A stretch of 18,015 nucleotides of DNA from an uncultured Bacteroidales bacterium. GTDB taxonomy: Bacteria; Bacteroidota; Bacteroidia; Bacteroidales; UBA932. The stretch covers positions 1 through 18,015 of the forward strand of contig CALCHD010000092.1 in assembly GCA_937901105.1 (NCBI GenBank), read 5' to 3'. The notes beneath the pieces are model-generated. The model was given only the letters and a program-made list of their open reading frames with translations, had not been told where the DNA came from and searched no databases. The first letter of the stretch is position 1, and each line of letters opens with the position of its first letter. Shown piece after piece: positions 1 to 7,065 of the stretch. The translations under genes were made by a program, and so were the position numbers.

Positions 1-555
1 AGGACACAGGGTGCCGCATATGAGAACATTGCAATTCCGGTTTCTGACGGTGCAAAGATCATGCAGCTTGTAATCAACCTTAAGAAGGCATACGAGAACC
101 AGGGTATGGAACTTTACAAGGCAATGGCAAAATCTGTTACACTTGTTATGATTGACGAGTACTGGAAAGAGCATTTACGTGACATGGATGACCTTAAGCA
201 GTCTGTACAGAATGCAACATACGAGCAGAAGGATCCGCTTTTGATCTACAAGTTTGAGAGCTTCAACCTGTTCAAGGGAATTCTGGAGAAGATAAGCCGA
301 GATGTCCTTGCATTCATGACAAGGGCGCATATTCCATTGAGGCACAAGGATGACGAGATACCTGTACGTGAGCAGCAGCAGAGAAAACGTACAGACTTGA
401 GCCACATGCAGACCAGCCGCAATGATTTGGTTACAAATGGCGGAGAACCTAAATCAAATGCCCCTGTACATGTAGAGAAGAGGGTTGGAAGAAATGACCC
501 TTGCCCTTGCGGATCAGGCAAGAAGTTCAAGAACTGCCACGGAAAAGAGAACTAA
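1..555 (+). CDS. secA: Protein translocase subunit SecA, C-terminal 184 residues (5' end outside window)
   Basis: SecA is the cytoplasmic ATPase motor that pushes preproteins through SecYEG. Only its C-terminus is here: the frame is open from base 1 and ends at the TAA at 553-555. The segment MIDEYWKEHLRDMDDLKQ and the following FESFNLFKGIL region match the helical scaffold/wing end of SecA. A variable linker follows, and the last 24 residues form the SEC-C zinc motif, CPCGSGKKFKNCH (CxCx8CH), which in known SecA proteins binds zinc and contacts SecB or ribosomes. An internal ATG at 61 is not the start, because homology continues upstream of it. The gene ends 82 nt before lpdA, with a hairpin in the gap. 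Identification is certain; the motor domains cannot be assessed from this window. Confidence 0.96.
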   Translation, partial: RTQGAAYENIAIPVSDGAKIMQLVINLKKAYENQGMELYKAMAKSVTLVMIDEYWKEHLRDMDDLKQSVQNATYEQKDPLLIYKFESFNLFKGILEKISRDVLAFMTRAHIPLRHKDDEIPVREQQQRKRTDLSHMQTSRNDLVTNGGEPKSNAPVHVEKRVGRNDPCPCGSGKKFKNCHGKEN

Positions 556-558
556 ACC

Positions 559-610
559 CCAGCGCTTTACTGCAAGTTCTGCTTTTGAGGGAGAACTTGC
601 ACAGGGCTGG
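559..610 (+). terminator. Two-tier hairpin between secA and lpdA, possible terminator or processing site
   Basis: Immediately after the secA stop, a 10-bp perfect stem (571-580 with 592-601, sequence TGCAAGTTCT and its complement) is separated by an 11-nt loop. It is enclosed by an outer pairing CCAGC (559-563) with GCTGG (606-610). No run of T follows, so it is not a classical intrinsic terminator. It may attenuate transcription, protect the secA 3' end, or separate secA from lpdA. Confidence 0.5.
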
Positions 611-637
611 AAGAGATGATATAAATAAAAATACAAT

Positions 638-2068
638 ATGGAAAACAAATTTGATATAGTAGTGATTGGTGCAGGTCCTGGCGGATATGTAGCAGCAATC
701 AGAGCTTCACAGCTTGGCTTCAATACTGCAGTGATTGAGAAGGCTGAACTTGGCGGAGTGTGCCTTAACTGGGGCTGTATCCCAACCAAGGCCCTGCTTA
801 AGAGTGCACAGGTGTACAATTATACAAAGCATCTTGCTGATTATGGCGTGGAGTTGAGAAATGCAGACGGCACACCTGTTGAGGCAGATGCAGTAGTTTC
901 TTATGCAGACATCAAAAAAGTTGTAGAGAGGGAGAGGGGTGTTTCTGCACAGATGAGCAAAGGAATTGAGTTCCTTTTTAAGAAGAACAAGATTACAGTG
1001 CTTAAGGGTACTGCCAAAATTCTGTCGGGAAGCCAGGTTGAGGTTACTCCAGAGGCAGAGGAGGCATATACTGTTGAGGCAAGCCATATAATTGTTGCCA
1101 CAGGTTCAAGACCTAATTCATTGCCGTTTGCACCTATAGACGGAGAGAAGATCATTTCGTACCGTCAGGCATTGGTTCCTGAAACTCTTCCAAAGAGCAT
1201 GGCAATTATTGGTTCAGGTGCAATTGGAAGTGAGTTTACATATTTCTACCGTTCTATGGGTGTGGATGTTACACTTATTGAGTTCATGGACCAGATTGTT
1301 CCTCTTGAGGACAAGGATGTGGCAGATCAGCTAAGCCGCAGCTTCAGGAAAATGGGTATTAAGGTTATGGTTTCAAGCGGTGTGAAGGCTATTGATACCA
1401 CTGGTGAGGGGTGCAAGCTTTCAATTGAGACCAAGAAAGGAATGGTGGAGCTTGAGGTTGACAGGGTGCTTTCTGCTGTGGGCGTTATCCCTAACACCAG
1501 CGGCATAGGCCTTGAGGAGCTTGGAGTGGAGATGAACAGGGGTAAGATTGTGGTTGATGACTTCTTCCGTACCAACGTTCCTGGCATCTATGCAATAGGT
1601 GATGTAATTGCAACTCCTGCATTGGCACACGTGGCTTCTGCAGAGGGTATTGCATGTGTTGAGAAGATTGCCGGCATGGATGTGCAGCCTGTAGACTACA
1701 GCAACATCCCAGGCGCTACATATACTTCTCCTGAAATTGCTTCTGTAGGACTTACAGAGAAAAAGGTAAAGGAGATGGGCATTGAGTACAAAGTTGGAAA
1801 ATTCCCATTCACTGCCAGCGGAAAGGCTACAACAGCAGGTGAGAAGGACGGATTTGTGAAACTTATCATTGACGCAAATACAGACAAGATTCTTGGAGCA
1901 CATCTTATTGGTGCGAATGTAACCGAGATGCTTTCAGGCATTGTTCTTGCAAGAAATGTAGGTGCAACAGCAAAGGATATCATTAAGACCATCCATCCTC
2001 ATCCAACAATGAGTGAGGCTATTATGGAGGCGGCTGCAGCTGCTCACGGTGAGGTGATCCATATGTAA
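638..2068 (+). CDS. lpdA: Dihydrolipoyl dehydrogenase (E3)
   Basis: This FAD enzyme reoxidises dihydrolipoamide with NAD+ and serves 2-oxoacid dehydrogenase complexes or the glycine cleavage system. The 476-residue length is normal for the family. An N-terminal FAD-binding GAGPGG lies at residues 11-16, and the redox-active disulphide is C42/C47 in GGVCLNWGCIPT. A second nucleotide motif, GSGAIGSEF, binds NAD, and the C-terminal dimer-interface motif HPHPTMSE near residues 453-460 carries the catalytic His455-Glu460 pair. All catalytic residues are present. The ATG at 638 is the natural start directly before the FAD fold. No E1 or E2 gene is adjacent, so the partner complex cannot be told. 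One copy of the repeated 11-mer CTGTCGGGAAG lies inside it at 1022-1032. Confidence 0.97.
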   Translation: MENKFDIVVIGAGPGGYVAAIRASQLGFNTAVIEKAELGGVCLNWGCIPTKALLKSAQVYNYTKHLADYGVELRNADGTPVEADAVVSYADIKKVVERERGVSAQMSKGIEFLFKKNKITVLKGTAKILSGSQVEVTPEAEEAYTVEASHIIVATGSRPNSLPFAPIDGEKIISYRQALVPETLPKSMAIIGSGAIGSEFTYFYRSMGVDVTLIEFMDQIVPLEDKDVADQLSRSFRKMGIKVMVSSGVKAIDTTGEGCKLSIETKKGMVELEVDRVLSAVGVIPNTSGIGLEELGVEMNRGKIVVDDFFRTNVPGIYAIGDVIATPALAHVASAEGIACVEKIAGMDVQPVDYSNIPGATYTSPEIASVGLTEKKVKEMGIEYKVGKFPFTASGKATTAGEKDGFVKLIIDANTDKILGAHLIGANVTEMLSGIVLARNVGATAKDIIKTIHPHPTMSEAIMEAAAAAHGEVIHM

Positions 2069-2101
2069 TTTTATTCCCGACAACTTTAATTCTTGCATAT
2101 T

Positions 2102-2482
2102 ATGGCAAAACATGACACATTGCAGATCAACGAGGTGAGCAGGATTTCCCAGGCTACACAGGTGAGAGGAAGCCTTGTTTCACAGACAGACATCAGAATT
2201 GACGGAACATTTGAGGGGGACCTCATTACTGCCGGAAAATTGGTGTTGGGCGAAAATGCCTCAATTGTTGGCAATGTGATGTGTACCAATGCTGACATTT
2301 GGGGCAAGATTGAGGGGGATTTTATTGCAGGAGATACTGTGAAGTTCAAGGAGGGTGCCTCATTTACCGGCCACCTGAAGACTATCCGCATCTGTATAGA
2401 GATGGGTGCAGATTTTTCAGGTTCGTGCCAGATTATCAATGAGGCAGAGTTCAAGAGCCTTTCTGCAGAATATTTCCACTAG
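2102..2482 (+). CDS. Bactofilin family protein (polymer-forming cytoskeletal)
   Basis: Bactofilins polymerise without nucleotide into filaments made of right-handed beta-helix subunits, and act in cell shape, envelope synthesis or polar scaffolding. This 126-residue protein has a short polar N-terminus (MAKHDTLQINEVSR) followed by the typical pattern of short strands with G-x-I/V repeats: RIDGTFEGDL, LVLGENASIVGNV, IWGKIEGDF and GASFTGHLKTIRICIEMGA. The G-F-x-G-x-L core is diagnostic of the former DUF583 domain. I start it at the ATG at 2102; a TTG at 2093 in the same frame would add only three residues. It lies 33 nt after lpdA and 40 nt before nrdD with no promoter seen, so cotranscription is likely. 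The particular role here is unknown. Confidence 0.9.
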   Translation: MAKHDTLQINEVSRISQATQVRGSLVSQTDIRIDGTFEGDLITAGKLVLGENASIVGNVMCTNADIWGKIEGDFIAGDTVKFKEGASFTGHLKTIRICIEMGADFSGSCQIINEAEFKSLSAEYFH

Positions 2483-2522
2483 ACATTAACCTATACCTAA
2501 ACATTTAACTATCATCCCAGAT

Positions 2523-4766
2523 ATGATTCAGACAGTAATTAAAAGAGACGGACGTATAGTAGGCTTCAATGAAGAAAAGATTGCTGCCGCTATCCGCAAG
2601 GCTATGCTTCATAGCCCAGATGGAGAGGATGAGGAGCTGATAAGGAAGATTATAGACCGCATTGCCTGCAAAGGAAACGAGCAGATGCATGTGGAAGAGA
2701 TACAGGACCTTGTAGAGTTTGAGCTGATGAAGAGCCCCCGCAAGGAGGTTGCCAAGCTCTACATCTCTTACAGAAACAAGAGGACAGTTGCCCGCAAGGC
2801 CAAGACCCGCAGCATCTTCCTTGAGATTATAGAGACAAAGTCCAATGATGTTACACGCGAGAATGCCAACATGAATGCAGATACCCCTGCAGGAATGATG
2901 ATGAAGTTCTCCAGCGAGAGCACCAAGCCTTTTGTGGATGACTACCTCCTTTCAGAGGATGTGAAGACAGCTGTAGACCAGAACTATATTCATATTCACG
3001 ACAAGGACTATTATCCTACAAAATCCCTTACTTGTGTACAGCACCCTATTGACAAGATCCTTAAGGGAGGCTTCAGCACAGGCCACGGCGAGAGCCGTCC
3101 GGCAAAGAGGATTGAAACTGCCAGCATCCTTTGCTGTATCTCTATGGAGACAGCGCAGAATGAGATGCACGGCGGACAGGCAATTCCGGCGTTTGACTAC
3201 TATCTTGCCCCATATGTGCGCAACAGCTACATAGAGGAGGTGAAGATACTTGAGAAACTGTCGGGAGAAGACTATTCAGAGCTGTATGATGCTCAAATTG
3301 ATGACTATATCATCAAGGACCTTGACGGAAAAGACTCTGAAGGCAAGCTTACAGGCGTTCCTTTCAGGGGCATTGACAGGGTAAAGCAGCATGCCATCAA
3401 CCGTACTGCACAGAGGGTGCACCAGTCGATGGAGGCATTTGTGCACAATATGAACACTATCCACTCACGTGGAGGAAACCAGGTGGTATTCAGTTCCATC
3501 AACTATGGTACAGACACCTCTGCAGAGGGACGCTGTATCATCAGGGAGCTTTTGCACACCACATACCACGGTGTAGGCAACGGTTCAACTGCAATCTTCC
3601 CAATCCAGATCTGGAAGAAGAAGAGGGGTGTGAGCTACCTTCCTACAGACAGGAACTATGACCTGTACCAGTTTGCATGTATGGTAAGTGCCAAGAGGTT
3701 CTTCCCTAACTTTGTAAACCTTGATGCATCATACAACCAGCACGAGCTGTGGAGAGAGGATGACCCTGAACGTTACAAATATGAGGTAGCAACCATGGGT
3801 TGCCGTACCCGTGTATTTGAAAACCGTTTTGGTGAGAAGACTTCAATTGGAAGGGGTAACCTTTCATTCACTACAATAAACATTGTAAAACTTGCATTGG
3901 AGAGCCGCTTGGCTACAGATAACAGGGAGCAGAGAATCAACCTGTTCATGAGCAAGCTTGATGCAGTCCTTGAACTTGCGGCAAAGCAGCTCCACGAGCG
4001 CTTCCAGTTCCAGAAGACCGCAATGGCAAAACAGTTCCCGTTGCTTATGTCTGCACTTTGGAACGGTTCACAGAACCTCAAGCCTACAGATACCATTGAA
4101 TCTGTAATCAACCAGGGTACCCTTGGCATCGGTTTTATAGGTTTGGCGGAGACACTTATTGCCTTGGTTGGCAAGCACCACGGTGAAGATGAGGCTGCAC
4201 AGGAGCTTGGCTTGAAGATTGTAACCTATATGAGGGACAGGGTTCAGGAGTTCTCTACCCAGTATGGCCACAACTACAGTGTGCTGGCTACCCCTGCAGA
4301 GGGTCTGTCGGGAAGATTCACCAGAAAAGACAAGAAGGACTTTGGTATTGTGGAGGGTGTCACAGACAAGGACTATTACACCAATTCAAACCATATTCCG
4401 GTGTACTACAAATGTACTCCGCAGCATAAGGCGCAGATTGAGGCTCCTTACCACAAACTTACCGGTGGCGGACACATCTTCTATGTGGAGATTGACGGTG
4501 ATGCAACCCACAACCCTGAGGCAATCATGAACATTGTTGACCTTATGGACAAATATGACATTGGTTACGGTTCTGTTAACCACAACAGAAACAGATGTAT
4601 GGATTGCGGCTACGAGAACGCCCAGAACAATCTTCAGGAGTGCCCTAAATGCGGCAGCTCAAATATAGACAAGCTTCAGCGTATTACCGGTTACCTTGTA
4701 GGTACAACCGACCGCTGGAACAGGGCAAAACTTGCTGAGCTGAACGACAGGGTTGTGCATGAGTAA
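2523..4766 (+). CDS. nrdD: Anaerobic ribonucleoside-triphosphate reductase (class III)
   Basis: NrdD makes deoxyribonucleotides from ribonucleoside triphosphates under anaerobic conditions, using a glycyl radical installed by NrdG. The 747-residue protein opens with an ATP-cone allosteric domain (about residues 1-95, starting IQTVIKRDGRIVGFNEEKI). The catalytic barrel follows, and the C-terminus has a zinc site made of CMDC and CPKC pairs, then the radical loop RITGYLVGTTDRWN with the probable radical glycine at G723. All key C-terminal features are intact. The ATG at 2523 fits the ATP-cone start. It overlaps nrdG by 8 nt, which implies translational coupling. Two copies of the repeated TGTCGGGA motif occur inside (3258 and 4305), both encoding Leu-Ser-Gly. 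Its presence supports an anaerobic lifestyle. Confidence 0.97.
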   Translation: MIQTVIKRDGRIVGFNEEKIAAAIRKAMLHSPDGEDEELIRKIIDRIACKGNEQMHVEEIQDLVEFELMKSPRKEVAKLYISYRNKRTVARKAKTRSIFLEIIETKSNDVTRENANMNADTPAGMMMKFSSESTKPFVDDYLLSEDVKTAVDQNYIHIHDKDYYPTKSLTCVQHPIDKILKGGFSTGHGESRPAKRIETASILCCISMETAQNEMHGGQAIPAFDYYLAPYVRNSYIEEVKILEKLSGEDYSELYDAQIDDYIIKDLDGKDSEGKLTGVPFRGIDRVKQHAINRTAQRVHQSMEAFVHNMNTIHSRGGNQVVFSSINYGTDTSAEGRCIIRELLHTTYHGVGNGSTAIFPIQIWKKKRGVSYLPTDRNYDLYQFACMVSAKRFFPNFVNLDASYNQHELWREDDPERYKYEVATMGCRTRVFENRFGEKTSIGRGNLSFTTINIVKLALESRLATDNREQRINLFMSKLDAVLELAAKQLHERFQFQKTAMAKQFPLLMSALWNGSQNLKPTDTIESVINQGTLGIGFIGLAETLIALVGKHHGEDEAAQELGLKIVTYMRDRVQEFSTQYGHNYSVLATPAEGLSGRFTRKDKKDFGIVEGVTDKDYYTNSNHIPVYYKCTPQHKAQIEAPYHKLTGGGHIFYVEIDGDATHNPEAIMNIVDLMDKYDIGYGSVNHNRNRCMDCGYENAQNNLQECPKCGSSNIDKLQRITGYLVGTTDRWNRAKLAELNDRVVHE

Positions 4767-5238
4767 CAAACTTTATATCATGGATGTTATAGACGGAACC
4801 GTGGTTGATGGCCCCGGTTTCCGTCTATCAATTTATTGTGCGGGCTGCCAGCACAGATGCCCCGGGTGCCATAATCCCCAGAGCTGGGAGATGTCCAACG
4901 GCAAAGAGATGACACAGGATGTGCTCATGAAAGCCGTAACAGATTCTCCGTGGAACATAACCTTTTCAGGCGGCGACCCGTTCTACCAGGCCGAAGCATT
5001 TGCAGAACTCGCATCCAGAATAAAAAAAGAGACCGCCAAAACAATCTGGTGCTACACCGGTTTCACCATTGAAGAACTTCTGCAGGAAAACGACCACCAC
5101 CGCATGGCCCTCCTGCGCAACATAGACGTCCTCGTAGACGGCCCGTTCATCAAGGCCCAGCGCGACGAACAGCTCCGCTTCCGGGGGAGCGCAAACCAGA
5201 GGATACTGGAGGTTAAGGATTTTCTTACAAAGATATAA
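4759..5238 (+). CDS. nrdG: Anaerobic ribonucleotide reductase activating protein (radical SAM)
   Basis: NrdG is the radical-SAM activase that uses a 4Fe-4S cluster and S-adenosylmethionine to generate the glycyl radical on NrdD. The 159-residue product carries the cluster motif CQHRCPGC (CX3CX2C, residues 30, 34 and 37) and a TFSGGDPF segment equivalent to the family's SAM-binding GGE-type motif. I choose the ATG at 4759 inside ATGAGTAA, overlapping the nrdD stop; a TTG two codons earlier is less likely. The distal half (about 5030-5215) is richer in C-ending codons (CTC, GCC, CGC) and GAA than neighbouring genes, which favour GAG and AGG. The gene is followed by a large inverted-repeat element and a terminator. 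Confidence 0.95.
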   Translation: MSNKLYIMDVIDGTVVDGPGFRLSIYCAGCQHRCPGCHNPQSWEMSNGKEMTQDVLMKAVTDSPWNITFSGGDPFYQAEAFAELASRIKKETAKTIWCYTGFTIEELLQENDHHRMALLRNIDVLVDGPFIKAQRDEQLRFRGSANQRILEVKDFLTKI

Positions 5239-5256
5239 GGTAAGGCATTGAATTAA

Positions 5257-5371
5257 AAAGGAGAAGATATTCCTTGCAGGTGGACCTCATTCGACGGTTG
5301 CGAGCTATTGCAAAGCAATGGCGAAGCAGAGGAGACTGCGTCGTCCACCTGCAGGAAATATCTTCTCCTTT
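5257..5371. repeat. 115-bp element with 29-bp imperfect inverted arms
   Basis: Arm 5257-5285 pairs with arm 5343-5371 over 29 positions with only two non-Watson-Crick positions, one of them a G-U wobble in RNA. The arms start AAAGGAGAAGATATT and end GCAGGTGGAC. The 57-nt centre has its own folding, with GACG (5292-5295) pairing with CGTC (5339-5342) and ATTGC-AAA-GCAAT (5307-5319). There is no coding potential. It could be a MITE-like or REP-like intergenic repeat, or a highly structured 3' untranslated region or small RNA of the nrdDG transcript. Confidence 0.75.
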
Positions 5372-5383
5372 AAAATAAATAAA

Positions 5384-5412
5384 AAAGGAGAGATTATTAG
5401 AATCTCTCCTTT
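5384..5412. terminator. Bidirectional intrinsic terminator between convergent nrdG and glycosyltransferase genes
   Basis: A 12-bp perfect stem, AAAGGAGAGATT (5384-5395) with AATCTCTCCTTT (5401-5412), has a 5-nt loop. Read on the minus strand it is followed by TTTTTTATTTATTT, a good U-tract, so it best serves the glycosyltransferase operon. Read on the plus strand the tail is only TTTATATTAT. The stop codon of the minus-strand gene lies in the loop (5397-5399), so half of the stem is coding sequence. Confidence 0.85.
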
Positions 5413-6347
5413 ATATTATAGGTATTCCTCTCCTGAGCATTGCGGGAAACAAGCTCTGCAATGAAACCGGTAAGGAAGAGCTGCACTCCAATGATCAGTG
5501 CTACAAGAGCCAGGTAGAAGAGCGGCTGGTCTGTAACTGCCCTGAACTTCAATCCCTGCGACTGGGCAATGAGTTTCTCTGCAATTACCCATATTGAGAT
5601 GCCAGCACCAACAAGGAATGTGAATATGCCCACAAGACCGAAAAAGTGCATAGGCTTCTTGCCAAAGCGAGAAAGGAACCACAGGCTTATAAGATCTAGG
5701 AACCCGTTCACAAAACGGTCCATTCCAAACTTGCTCACACCATATTTACGGGCCTGGTGGATAACCACCTTCTCGCCAATGTTTCCAAAGCCGGCATTCT
5801 TTGCAAGATAAGGGATATATCTGTGCATCTCGCCGTAAACCTCAATGTTCTTTACAACAATCTTGCGGTAAGCCTTAAGTCCGCAGTTCATGTCGTGAAG
5901 CTTTATGCCGGTAACCTTGCGTGCGGTGGCATTGTAAAGCTTTGAAGGGAGGTTCTTTGAAAGCTTGCTGTCGTAGCGTTTCTTCTTCCATCCGCTTACA
6001 AGATCGTAGCCCTCCTTCATTATCATGTCGTAAAGGGCAGGTATCTCCCTAGGGTCATCCTGAAGGTCTGCATCCATGGTAATTACCACCTCTCCGTCGG
6101 CCTCCTCAAATCCGTGGAACAGCGCTGCCGACTTGCCGTAGTTCTTCCTGAAGCAGATTCCTTTAATGTGGGAGTTGCTCTTGGCCATCTCCTTTATCAG
6201 CTCCCATGAACCGTCGGTGCTGCCGTCATTTACCATTATTATATTATAGGTAAGTCCGGTAGGGGCAATGGCATCTCCAATCCCTTTCACCAGTTCCTGT
6301 AGGGATTCCCTCTCGTTATATAAAGATATTACAACTGATATGTCCAT
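5397..6347 (-). CDS. Family 2 glycosyltransferase, membrane-anchored (polyprenyl-phosphate type)
   Basis: The protein probably transfers a sugar from a nucleotide donor to a polyprenyl-phosphate or other membrane acceptor on the cytoplasmic face. It has 316 residues. The N-terminal GT-A fold shows ISLYNERESL, the nucleotide-binding VNDGSTDGS (D41) and the metal-binding MDADLQDDP (D92, D94). Two membrane helices follow at about 235-257 and 276-299, the arrangement of DPM1/ArnC/GtrB-like enzymes. The ATG at 6345-6347 sits directly before the fold. It is the second gene of a minus-strand operon 53 nt after the DUF4199 gene, with a motif-containing hairpin in the gap. The last codons form part of the terminator stem. 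Donor and acceptor cannot be predicted. Confidence 0.92.
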   Translation of the reverse strand: MDISVVISLYNERESLQELVKGIGDAIAPTGLTYNIIMVNDGSTDGSWELIKEMAKSNSHIKGICFRKNYGKSAALFHGFEEADGEVVITMDADLQDDPREIPALYDMIMKEGYDLVSGWKKKRYDSKLSKNLPSKLYNATARKVTGIKLHDMNCGLKAYRKIVVKNIEVYGEMHRYIPYLAKNAGFGNIGEKVVIHQARKYGVSKFGMDRFVNGFLDLISLWFLSRFGKKPMHFFGLVGIFTFLVGAGISIWVIAEKLIAQSQGLKFRAVTDQPLFYLALVALIIGVQLFLTGFIAELVSRNAQERNTYNIKERF

Positions 6348-6362
6348 TTTTATTCATTTTTT

Positions 6363-6395
6363 CTTCCCGACAGTTTATTCATTACCTGTCGGGAA
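6363..6395. repeat. Inverted pair of the CTGTCGGGAA motif (10-bp hairpin)
   Basis: TTCCCGACAG (6364-6373) and CTGTCGGGAA (6386-6395) form a perfect 10-bp stem with a 12-nt loop between the DUF4199 and glycosyltransferase genes. On the minus strand the left arm extends to the full 11-mer CTGTCGGGAAG. No T-run follows on the minus strand, so it is not a standard terminator for the operon it interrupts. The same word recurs across the window. Confidence 0.85.
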
Positions 6396-6400
6396 AAAGA

Positions 6401-6928
6401 TTACTGGTTGTTTGACTCCCCGAAAGGGTTGGTCTTCTTTGTGAAGTTTGCAGTGATTGCTGCTGCAATTGAACCGAATATTACATAGTAAACCAGCGAT
6501 GCAAACATTGAGATGCGGCCAAAGTTGCCCAATATGCGGTCCATCATGTCTTCAGTGCTTGAATTAAGAGTTCCCTGCTGCTGCATTGTCTCTTTTACCA
6601 ATGTCATGGCCTCTTCTGTCTGTTCAGGGAATATCCACTCAATCTGTGCGTAGCTGTAGCATGCGCATAGGATTGAAGAGAAAAGGCAGATGAGGAAGCC
6701 GTAGTTGTAGCTTTGTGAGAATGTGATTGTCTCAAAGTTCTTGCTCCAATTGTTCATGAAGTACCATAGCAGGAATATGCATCCGGCAAATTTTGCAGTC
6801 CACAGCAGTGATGTGATTGCAAAGTTTTCAGGCTGGAATGCAGCCATGATAAGGGAGTAGATTATTGTTACAAGAGAAAGATACAGGCCGTCCATTGCCG
6901 CTTTGCTCCATTTGTTGTTCTGTTCCAT
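6401..6928 (-). CDS. DUF4199 family integral membrane protein
   Basis: This 175-residue hydrophobic protein is of unknown function and fits the DUF4199 family of Bacteroidetes membrane proteins. Four membrane segments are visible at about residues 13-30, 37-56, 73-95 and 140-160, with a Gln/Thr-rich soluble stretch between the third and fourth (PEQTEEAMTL onward). I start it at the ATG complementary to 6926-6928 (MEQNNKWSK). An upstream in-frame ATG at 6985 would add 19 residues but would overlap the -7 promoter element, so I rejected it. Within its lineage the gene commonly neighbours a family 2 glycosyltransferase, as here, which hints at a shared envelope role; that is inference. The family assignment rests on recalled sequence character, so it is less sure than the membrane topology. 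Confidence 0.8.
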   Translation of the reverse strand: MEQNNKWSKAAMDGLYLSLVTIIYSLIMAAFQPENFAITSLLWTAKFAGCIFLLWYFMNNWSKNFETITFSQSYNYGFLICLFSSILCACYSYAQIEWIFPEQTEEAMTLVKETMQQQGTLNSSTEDMMDRILGNFGRISMFASLVYYVIFGSIAAAITANFTKKTNPFGESNNQ

Positions 6929-6973
6929 GATGATGTTGTTTTTGATGTTGATAAAATGTTCTCTTATGAAGAA

Positions 6974-6981
6974 CAAAGATA
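6974..6981 (-). promoter_or_regulatory. Bacteroidetes -7 element for the DUF4199-glycosyltransferase operon
   Basis: The minus strand reads TATCTTTG, a perfect match to TAnnTTTG, about 45 nt upstream of the chosen start codon. No good TTTG -33 box is seen 19-21 nt upstream. It lies only 11 nt from the divergent thrS -7 element. Confidence 0.6.
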
Positions 6982-6992
6982 ACAAAAATTTA

Positions 6993-7000
6993 TACCTTTG
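6993..7000 (+). promoter_or_regulatory. Bacteroidetes -7 element for thrS
   Basis: TACCTTTG matches TAnnTTTG exactly, 65 nt upstream of the thrS ATG. No clear -33 box is visible. The predicted leader of about 60 nt contains a small hairpin, GCGTG (7027-7031) with CACGC (7041-7045), which might affect translation. Confidence 0.6.
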
Positions 7001-7065
7001 TAGTTTGTAAATTGAAAATAAACGATGCGTGTGTTGTAAGCACGCTGTAAATTATATAAAAGATT

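Noticed and set aside
6929..6985. Upstream ATG at 6985 for the DUF4199 gene
   Set aside because: It would place the -7 element TATCTTTG inside the coding region and add a non-conserved tail before MEQNNK.
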